Shown here in pieces: positions 42,258 through 48,370 of a stretch of 48,370 bases of DNA. The notes beneath the pieces were generated by a model, which saw only the letters and a program-made list of their open reading frames with translations, ran no database searches and was not told the DNA's origin. Numbering within the stretch: position 1 is the first letter of the stretch; every line of letters starts with the position of its first letter. A program made the translations under genes and the position numbers. The stretch is taken from NCBI RefSeq assembly GCF_021021415.1, contig NZ_JAINWJ010000023.1:1-48370 (forward strand). The letters run 5' to 3'. Origin of the DNA: Martelella mediterranea. Lineage in GTDB: Bacteria > Pseudomonadota > Alphaproteobacteria > Rhizobiales > Rhizobiaceae.

Positions 42258-43502
42258 TCAGGCAACGATCGACAGCGGCGCGGCGGTGTCGGAAAGCCGC
42301 GAAATCGAGGTGTTCGCGTACCATTCGACAAATTGCATCACGCCGCCCTCATCCTCTTCACAATAGGGACCGGGCTCATAGGCGGGCGAGCGGATGCCGC
42401 GCGCGTTTTCCTCCACGATCTGGCGATCCTGGTCATTGGTAAAGGTCCACACATGGGTCAGTTCCTCCAGATCGTAGTCGATCCCCTCGACCGCATCCTT
42501 CGGCACCATCCACGTGGTGGTGACCTCGGTTTCCTCCGGCCCGAGCGGCAGCACCCGGAAGGAAATCGCGTGATCGCCCAGGAAGTGGTTCCAGGTGGTG
42601 GGGTAATGAAACAGAAGCAGCGTCCCGATGCTGGCTGCAGCCGTTTTTGGCCCCATCGGCTTCCTGACCGCACGCTGACCCGACATGGTGTAGCTTTCCG
42701 CGCCCGCAATCAGCGGCATGCGGGCAATGCGAAACTGGCCATCGGGATTGAGGAAGAACCTTGCCTCCAGGCCCGCCGCCTCGCAATGCGCCCAGTGCGC
42801 CTGGATTTCCGGATCATCCATCATCCCCTGCACGCCGGAGACGGAGGCGGCCTCGGGATAGGTGCGGCAAAGCTCCGGGTGATTGGCGGCGCAGTGATAG
42901 CACTCGCGATTGTTTTCCCAGACGAGCTTCCAATTGCCCTTCTCGATGATCGAGCTCTTGAAGGCGACCTTGGTCTCGCGGATGTTATGCGGCGCGATAT
43001 AGGGCGTGATCTTCTCCCTCAGCGGCGCGATATCGGGCGCGTCATCGGCGAGGCAGATGAAGATGTAGCCCTCAATGCTCTCGCAATGGACCGGCTTGAG
43101 ACCGTATTGCGCCTTGTCGAAATCCTCGCCCATATGGCGGACATATTGCAGCGAGCCGTCGAGGTCATAGGTCCACTGGTGATAGGGACAGACGAGCTTG
43201 GCGGTGGTGCCCTTTTCCGCGGAGCAGACGCGCGAGCCGCGATGGCGGCAGGAATTGTGCAGCGCCCGGATTTGCTTGTCGCGCCCGCGCGTGAGGATTA
43301 CGGAATAATCGCCGATCTGGATCGTCAGGTAATTGCCCGGACGCGGCAATTCGCAGTCATGGGCGACGAACAGCCAGTCGCGATAATAGAAATTCTCCAT
43401 GTCGACGCGGAAATAGTCCGGGTCGGTATAAAACGGCCGGGCGAGCGTGAAACCGTCGCGGCGGTTCTTCAGCTCTTCCAGCATCTTCTGGCGTATCGTC
43501 AT
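42258..43502 (-). CDS. gbcA: Glycine betaine demethylase oxygenase subunit (Rieske)
   Basis: A 414-residue Rieske oxygenase. The cluster motif CRHRG...CPYHQW has Cys85, His87, Cys105 and His108. The mononuclear iron site is NNRECYHCAANHPEL (Glu200, His203, His208), with a later aspartate in NDQDRQIVEEN. Similarity to Pseudomonas GbcA is high across the sequence, so the likely reaction is glycine betaine to dimethylglycine plus formaldehyde. Proline-betaine (stachydrine) demethylase is the closest alternative. The start at 43502 follows CCGGAGGCCGCC. Dimethylglycine and sarcosine enzymes are not in this window. Confidence 0.92.
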   Translation of the reverse strand: MTIRQKMLEELKNRRDGFTLARPFYTDPDYFRVDMENFYYRDWLFVAHDCELPRPGNYLTIQIGDYSVILTRGRDKQIRALHNSCRHRGSRVCSAEKGTTAKLVCPYHQWTYDLDGSLQYVRHMGEDFDKAQYGLKPVHCESIEGYIFICLADDAPDIAPLREKITPYIAPHNIRETKVAFKSSIIEKGNWKLVWENNRECYHCAANHPELCRTYPEAASVSGVQGMMDDPEIQAHWAHCEAAGLEARFFLNPDGQFRIARMPLIAGAESYTMSGQRAVRKPMGPKTAAASIGTLLLFHYPTTWNHFLGDHAISFRVLPLGPEETEVTTTWMVPKDAVEGIDYDLEELTHVWTFTNDQDRQIVEENARGIRSPAYEPGPYCEEDEGGVMQFVEWYANTSISRLSDTAAPLSIVA

Positions 43503-43616
43503 GGCGGCCTCCGGGGCGAAGACGGGCAATAACTATCATTTAATCACCCGCGCCCTTCGGCATGCATTCCATTCACGACATGACTTTCGGAAAAGACGAC
43601 ACGCGTCTTTTGCCCG

Positions 43617-43985
43617 TCACCCGCGCGCCAGCGCCGTCACCTCGATCTCGATCCGGTATTTCGGGTCGATCAGGCCGCATTCTATCATGGTCGCCGCCGG
43701 CGGGTTGTCGCCGAAGGTGGCGGCGAGCAGCGGCCAGCAGGCCTCGAAATCCGGCGCATGCGGCAGGTAATAGGTGACCCGCACGACATCGGCAAAGCTC
43801 GAGCCGGCCTCTCCGAGCGCCTTTTCGATCGCCGCCAATGCCGAGCGGCACTGGCCTTCGACATCGCCCGGATTGTCCGCGCCCTGTGCAGTGGTGCCGG
43901 CCACATGCACGAAGCCGCCGGCCACCACGGCGCGGCAATAGCCGATCTTCTTCTCGTAAATTCCGCCCGAGAAAATCCGTCGCAT
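43617..43985 (-). CDS. RidA (YjgF/YER057c) family protein
   Basis: A 122-residue RidA-fold protein. FSGGIYEKKIGYCRAVVAGGFVHVAG, RSALAAIEKALGEAGSSFADVVRVTYYL and the end RIEIEVTALA identify the family. The catalytic arginine of the imine deaminase type (PxRxxVE in RidA) is replaced: this protein reads PPAATMIECGL. It probably lacks classical enamine/imine deaminase activity. It lies 114 bases upstream of gbcA on the same strand, so co-transcription is possible. AAGGATTTTCTG precedes the ATG. Confidence 0.9.
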   Translation of the reverse strand: MRRIFSGGIYEKKIGYCRAVVAGGFVHVAGTTAQGADNPGDVEGQCRSALAAIEKALGEAGSSFADVVRVTYYLPHAPDFEACWPLLAATFGDNPPAATMIECGLIDPKYRIEIEVTALARG

Positions 43986-44052
43986 CAGAAAATCCTTTGT
44001 TCAGCGTTTGGGTTGTTTTAAACGATGATGGAACAGGAAGGGCGGGAATACC

Positions 44053-45036
44053 ATGGCGCGGATCATCGATATCAGCCGGGAAGAAGAGCTTGCGCTGGCG
44101 GAGGGTCGGCGGTTGCTGATCGCCGGCGAACTGGTCGCGATCCCGACCGAAACCGTCTACGGCCTTGCCGCCGACGCCACAGATGCGGAGGCGATCGCCA
44201 GGATCTACGCCGCCAAGAACCGGCCATCCTTCAATCCGCTAATCTGCCACATGGCCGACCTTGCAATGGCGGAACGCTATGCCGACTTCTCGCCGCTCGC
44301 GCGCGCGCTTGCCGATGCCTTCTGGCCCGGTCCGCTGACGCTGGTGCTGCCGCTGAAACCGGATGCGGGGATCGCATCCGCGGCCACCGCCGGGCTTGCC
44401 ACCGTGGCCGTCCGGGTGCCGCGCGGCTTTGCCGGTCGGCTGATCGCCGAAACCGGCCGCCCGCTCGCCGCCCCCAGCGCCAACCGCTCCGGCCGGCTGA
44501 GCCCGACCACGGCCGGCCATGTGGAGGCCGATCTCGGCGACAGGCTGCAGTTGATCATCGACGCGGGCCCCGCGATCGTCGGGGTCGAATCGACGATCCT
44601 AAAAGTCGAGGGCGAGACCATCACCCTGCTTCGACCCGGCGGCATCCCCGCCGAGGCGGTCGAACGGCTGACGGGGCTTTCGGTGACCCGGCCTGCCGCC
44701 CCCGGCGCGATCGAGGCGCCCGGCATGATGGCCTCGCATTACGCGCCGAACGCCACCGTCCGCCTCAATGCCACCCATGTCGAGCCAGGCGAGGCGCTGA
44801 TCATGTTCGGCGCGCCCGAGATCGACAATGCCGCGGCCGCCCATGTCACGCTGCAGCTCTCCAAGACCGCCGACACGGCGGAGGCGGCAAGCCGGCTCTA
44901 CGACGTGATGAAACAGGCCGACCAGAGCGGCGCCAGCGCGATCGCCGTGACGCCCATACCGCATGATGGCATTGGCGAGGCGATCAACGACCGGCTTGCC
45001 CGCGCCGCGGCCCCCCGCCCCAAGGACTACGACTGA
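44053..45036 (+). CDS. tsaC: L-threonylcarbamoyladenylate synthase (Sua5 type)
   Basis: A 327-residue enzyme making threonylcarbamoyl-AMP from threonine, bicarbonate and ATP for the t6A37 modification of ANN-decoding tRNAs. The YrdC core is clear: LVAIPTETVYGLAADATD, KNRPSFNPLI, FWPGPLTLVL, RVPRG and APSANRSGRLSPTTA. A C-terminal Sua5 domain (about 230-327) makes it the long form. Expected to be essential. The next gene starts right after this stop, so the two are coupled. Confidence 0.95.
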   Translation: MARIIDISREEELALAEGRRLLIAGELVAIPTETVYGLAADATDAEAIARIYAAKNRPSFNPLICHMADLAMAERYADFSPLARALADAFWPGPLTLVLPLKPDAGIASAATAGLATVAVRVPRGFAGRLIAETGRPLAAPSANRSGRLSPTTAGHVEADLGDRLQLIIDAGPAIVGVESTILKVEGETITLLRPGGIPAEAVERLTGLSVTRPAAPGAIEAPGMMASHYAPNATVRLNATHVEPGEALIMFGAPEIDNAAAAHVTLQLSKTADTAEAASRLYDVMKQADQSGASAIAVTPIPHDGIGEAINDRLARAAAPRPKDYD

Positions 45037-46461
45037 ATGACCGGCCCTGAGAAAGACCTGATCGCCCGCTTTGCCGAAATCGTCGGCCCCGGCCACGCCC
45101 TCACCGAACCCCAGGACATCGCGCCCTACCTCACCGAAACTCGCGGGCTCTACCATGGCGCGACGGCGCTTGTGCTGAAGCCCGGCTCGACCGCCGAGGT
45201 CGCCGCGATCATGAAGCTTGCAAGTGAGACCAAGACGCCTGTCGTGCCCGCTTCCGGACGCACCGGCCATGTCGGCGGCGCGGTTCCGCGTGAGGAGGGC
45301 TGCGACATCGTACTCTCGCTGGAACGGATGACGCGTATCCGAAAGATCGATACCGCCGGCAATTTCATGGTAGTCGATGGCGGCGTGATCCTCGCCGAGG
45401 CGCAGAAAGCGGCGGCCGACAATGACCGGCTGTTCCCGCTGTCGCTCGGCGCTGAAGGCTCGGCGCGCATCGGCGGCAATCTTGCGACCAATGCCGGCGG
45501 CACGGCGGTGCTCGCCTATGGCAATATGCGCAATCTCTGCCTCGGCCTTGAAGTGGTGCTGCCGACCGGTGAGATCTGGAACGGGCTGCGATCGCTGAAG
45601 AAGGACAATACCGGCTACGACCTGCGCGACCTGTTCATCGGCGCGGAAGGCACGCTCGGCGTCATCACCGGCGCGGTGCTGAAGCTGTTTCCGCGCCCTA
45701 AGGGCCATCAGGTGGCGTTTGCCGGGGTCACTTCGCCCGAAAAGGCGCTGGACCTGTTCAACCTTGCCGCAAACCGCTGCGCCTCCGCGCTGACCGGTTT
45801 CGAGCTCATGGCCCATATGGCCTTCGCCTTCACGGTGAAGCATACCGAGGGCGCGCGCGATCCGCTGTCGAGCCCTTATCCATGGTACACGCTGATCGAT
45901 GTTTCGACCTCAGACAGCCAGCAATCGGCCGACGCCATGATCACGGCTTTGCTGGAAGAGGCCTTTGAGCAGGGTCTTGTCGAAGATGCCGTGATCGCCA
46001 AGTCCGAGGCCGAGATCACCGAACTCTGGCATATGCGCGAAACCATGTCGGAGGCGCAGAAGCCGGAGGGCGGCTCGATCAAGCACGATGTCTCGGTCCC
46101 GGTCTCCTCCGTGCCGGCCTTCCTGCACGAGGCGGATGCCGCGGTGATGGCGGCCGTGCCGGGCGCGCGCATCTGCGCCTTCGGCCATCTCGGCGACGGC
46201 AATATCCACTACAACATCTCGCAGCCGGAAGGCGCTGACAAGGCGGCCTTCCTGGCGCGCTGGGGCGAGGTCAACGCAATCGTCCACGCCATCGTGCTTG
46301 CCCATGGCGGCTCGATCTCCGCCGAGCACGGCATCGGCCGGCTGAAGCGCGACGAACTGGCGCGCATTCGCGAGCCGATCGAGATCGAGCTGATGCAGCG
46401 GATCAAGAAGGCCTTCGATCCCGCCGGCATCATGAACCCGGACAAGGTATTGAAGGCCTGA
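45037..46461 (+). CDS. FAD-linked D-2-hydroxyacid dehydrogenase
   Basis: A 474-residue flavoprotein of the D-lactate/D-2-hydroxyglutarate dehydrogenase group. The FAD-binding part (about 1-220) contains VPASGRTGHVGGAVP, GAEGSARIGGNLATNAGG and FIGAEGTLGVITG. The C-terminal FAD-oxidase domain has the metal-site motif FGHLGDGNIHYN and SAEHGIGRLKRDEL. The exact substrate (D-lactate, D-2-hydroxyglutarate or another) is not decided by motifs. The ATG follows the tsaC stop directly. Confidence 0.9.
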   Translation: MTGPEKDLIARFAEIVGPGHALTEPQDIAPYLTETRGLYHGATALVLKPGSTAEVAAIMKLASETKTPVVPASGRTGHVGGAVPREEGCDIVLSLERMTRIRKIDTAGNFMVVDGGVILAEAQKAAADNDRLFPLSLGAEGSARIGGNLATNAGGTAVLAYGNMRNLCLGLEVVLPTGEIWNGLRSLKKDNTGYDLRDLFIGAEGTLGVITGAVLKLFPRPKGHQVAFAGVTSPEKALDLFNLAANRCASALTGFELMAHMAFAFTVKHTEGARDPLSSPYPWYTLIDVSTSDSQQSADAMITALLEEAFEQGLVEDAVIAKSEAEITELWHMRETMSEAQKPEGGSIKHDVSVPVSSVPAFLHEADAAVMAAVPGARICAFGHLGDGNIHYNISQPEGADKAAFLARWGEVNAIVHAIVLAHGGSISAEHGIGRLKRDELARIREPIEIELMQRIKKAFDPAGIMNPDKVLKA

Positions 46462-46486
46462 CACGCGCCCGCGGCTTTGGGGCGGT

Positions 46487-47896
46487 TCAGACCGCCTCCG
46501 CCGCGATCGCGGTTTCCCGGTGTCCGTAAAACACGCCAAGTCGCGCCCTGCGCCGGTTCAGCCACAGGACCGTGATCGCGATCGCCAGCATGCCGAGATC
46601 GCTGATGGACGCGGCCATCCACAATCCCGTTTCGCCGAAGATGAACGGCAGGATGAAGATCAGCGGCAGGGTGAACACATAGGTCCGCCCGAGCGTGATC
46701 GCCGCCGCCCGGCTGGCCATGCCCAGCGCCTGGAAATAGCCGGCAAGCACCATCAGCGGCGCGACGAGGACATAGGCGGCGGTCACGATCCGCACGATAT
46801 GGACCGCCTCGGCGATCACCGCCGGATCGGTCACGAACAGCGCGGCGATCGGCCTTGCACCGACGATAAACGCGAGCTCGACCGCCACCCCGTAGCAAAG
46901 TCCCGTGGCGAGGCCGACGAGCAGCGTCCGGTCTGATCGGCCGAACAGATGCGCCCCAAAATTATTGCCGACGATCGACTGGCAGGCGAAGTTCAGCCCC
47001 AGGAGCGGCAGAAAGGCGAAAGTCAGAAGCCGCGAGGCGATGCCATAGGCGGCGATCGCGACATCGTGGTTGTCGCCGCTCCATATGCCGATGCCGATAA
47101 TGTAGCAGCCCGCCGAAAGGCTGGTGCCGGCAAGCCCGAGAGACGGCGGCAGGCCGAGCGCCAGAATGCGCGGCCACGCCTCCGTCAGCCGGTGACCGGT
47201 GCGGCGCGCGAGCGCAAGCGGGGTCCGCCCGGAAAGCCGGAGCCAGATGACGACGCCCATGGCCACCGCCTGCGCCGCAAGCGTGCCGATCGCCGATCCG
47301 ACAACGCCCCAGCCAAGGCCGGCGATCAAGACATAGTTGAAGCCGATATTGGCGAGCGTGACCAGGACGCCGATCCCGGCCATCACCCCCGGCTTGCCCT
47401 CCGAGCGCAGGGCATCGCCCTGGATCGAGATCACGAATTGCAGCGGACTGCCGAAAATCACAAACGCCAGATAGGTCTTCGCCATGGCCGCCAGCGCGGC
47501 GTCGCCTTCGGAAAACCAGTCGACAAGCCTGATCCCGAGCGTGAGATAGAATGCCATCAGCAGCACGGCAACGAGCAGCGACAGCATCATCGCCGATTGC
47601 AGCACCGCCTGCGCGCCGTCATCATCGCCGGCGCCGAGCCGGCGGGCCAGAATGGAGGCCATGCCGGAGGAAACCAGCGTCGACAGCGCGGCCACCGCCA
47701 TGAAGATCGGGAAGACAAGCGTGACGGCGGCCAGCGCGCGGGGCCCCACCAGCAGGCCGAGAAAGATCGCGTCGACAATGGTGTAGAGCCCGCTGACAAG
47801 CATCAGCAGAACAATGGGAGCGGCGGTCTTGAGAAACAGCGGCCAGACCGGGCCGGAAAGATAGGGGTTCGCCCGCGGCGAAACGACGTCAGACAT
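46487..47896 (-). CDS. MATE family multidrug exporter
   Basis: A 469-residue inner-membrane protein with 12 hydrophobic helices. MATE features are the repeated halves with WPLFLKTAAPIVLLMLVSGLYTIVDAIFLG, ALRSEGKPGVMAGIGV and PLLGLNFACQSIVGNNFGA. It should be a cation/drug antiporter driven by sodium or protons; substrates are not predictable. GAAGGGCAAC precedes the ATG. It converges on the dehydrogenase gene with 25 bases between stops. Confidence 0.93.
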   Translation of the reverse strand: MSDVVSPRANPYLSGPVWPLFLKTAAPIVLLMLVSGLYTIVDAIFLGLLVGPRALAAVTLVFPIFMAVAALSTLVSSGMASILARRLGAGDDDGAQAVLQSAMMLSLLVAVLLMAFYLTLGIRLVDWFSEGDAALAAMAKTYLAFVIFGSPLQFVISIQGDALRSEGKPGVMAGIGVLVTLANIGFNYVLIAGLGWGVVGSAIGTLAAQAVAMGVVIWLRLSGRTPLALARRTGHRLTEAWPRILALGLPPSLGLAGTSLSAGCYIIGIGIWSGDNHDVAIAAYGIASRLLTFAFLPLLGLNFACQSIVGNNFGAHLFGRSDRTLLVGLATGLCYGVAVELAFIVGARPIAALFVTDPAVIAEAVHIVRIVTAAYVLVAPLMVLAGYFQALGMASRAAAITLGRTYVFTLPLIFILPFIFGETGLWMAASISDLGMLAIAITVLWLNRRRARLGVFYGHRETAIAAEAV

Positions 47897-48370
47897 TTTC
47901 GTTGCCCTTCAAGGACACTCACGCCGCCGGAGCGACCATGCTCGGTACCCGCATTGCCGGAAGCTTCGAGTGTCGTCGAGAACACGAAAAACCGAAGTCG
48001 GAACTGACTTCACCATCGCCATTTGAGGCGCGCGGGCGGCAGGCGTCAGCAACCGCGCGCAATTAGCCTGCGTGATGGTCGCAAGTCAAGCGTGTTGGCA
48101 AGCAGACCGGGTTGCCTATGCTCTTCCTTTCGAGAACCTCTCAGCCCCAGTCTCCCCCTTGAGGCAGGACTGTCGCATATGACTTTGTCGCATAGCCCCC
48201 CAATCTTCTCGCCCCGGAGGGGAGAGATGTCGCGAAAGCGACAGTGAGGGGAGAGTCCATCCCCGCGAACGCCCTCACGATTTGATACGCTTCACCACCC
48301 TCACTGCCCCTTTCGGGGCATCTCTCCCGCCAGCGGAGAGAGTATTGGGAGCAAGCTGCTACGCCATATG
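47897..48370. other. Intergenic tail with repeats
   Basis: No gene is supported in these 474 bases. The promoter of the MATE gene should be at its left end. A decayed repeat arm (TCTCCCCCTTGAGG and GTCGCAT pieces) lies at about 48147-48197, and the second RIME-like element follows at 48204-48352. The open frames here are short and lack ribosome-binding sites. Confidence 0.6.
48204..48352. repeat. RIME-like palindromic mosaic element, copy 2 (inverted)
   Basis: The order of parts is the reverse complement of copy 1: a TCTCGCCCC-type palindrome, GTCGC-GAAA-GCGAC (48229-48242), AGTGAGGGGAGAG, a spacer, then CCCTCACT, GCCCC-TTTC-GGGGC (48306-48319) and a TCTCTCCCGCC palindrome. GAGATGTCGCGAAAGCGACA (48223-48242 region) is the reverse complement of sequence at 3766-3785. 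The outer arms have diverged. Confidence 0.78.

Noticed and set aside
41171-43502. Carnitine or stachydrine demethylase in place of GbcAB
   Set aside because: Motifs and overall match fit Pseudomonas GbcA best, and no carnitine or proline-betaine genes are near; stachydrine remains a lesser possibility.

Overview
The window reads as chromosomal DNA from a GC-rich alphaproteobacterium of the order Hyphomicrobiales (rhizobia and relatives). The signs are a GbpR-type LysR regulator beside a sugar ABC operon, the ATP-grasp/alpha-E/transglutaminase operon, an IalB-family protein, a glycine betaine demethylase pair, and two copies of a RIME-like intergenic palindrome mosaic typical of rhizobia. The genus is not decided by the sequence. 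Genes are dense. I see no transposase, integrase, rRNA, tRNA or CRISPR array, and most genes are core or metabolic.

Layout. Bases 1-432 hold small palindromes and a strong terminator. Bases 433-3643 carry a three-gene operon (circularly permuted ATP-grasp, alpha-E, transglutaminase-like protease). A RIME-like repeat separates it from convergent guaB. A secreted metallo-beta-lactamase-fold protein is divergent from an MdtD-like drug exporter, followed by glpD and glpK. Bases 11.4-14.1 kb hold small accessory genes: a GNAT, an LprI-like protein, an unrecognised secreted protein and a VOC protein. A DksA-like zinc-finger protein and a universal stress protein form a probable operon behind an FNR/FixK-like box.

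Bases 15.0-24.9 kb form an L-arabinose module. A GbpR-like LysR gene is divergent from ytfQ-ytfR-ytfT-yjfF-like transporter genes followed by araB, araA and araD. These encode import and the isomerase pathway: L-arabinose to L-ribulose to L-ribulose-5-P to D-xylulose-5-P. A PrpA-like phosphatase follows.

Bases 25.8-29.1 kb hold the least ordinary locus: a Slam-type outer-membrane barrel, a TbpB/fHbp-like lipoprotein as its probable cargo, and a divergent SapC-family gene. Next come an SDR, an IalB-like protein with a clear terminator, YkvA, a pterin carbinolamine dehydratase, a low-molecular-weight phosphatase, ThpR, and the conserved TesA-like / YbbA-like / YbbP-like set. Then come a Pmp3-like peptide, a BI-1/YccA protein and a short phosphonate-type cluster (PAT-like GNAT, DUF1045 2H phosphoesterase, phnM, phnN) without the C-P lyase core. 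The window ends with gbcA-gbcB and a RidA-like protein, then tsaC with a D-2-hydroxyacid dehydrogenase, a MATE exporter and a second, inverted RIME-like element.

Coding calls rest on reading frame, recognisable motifs, ribosome-binding sites and gene packing. Regulatory calls are pattern matches by eye and are marked as such.
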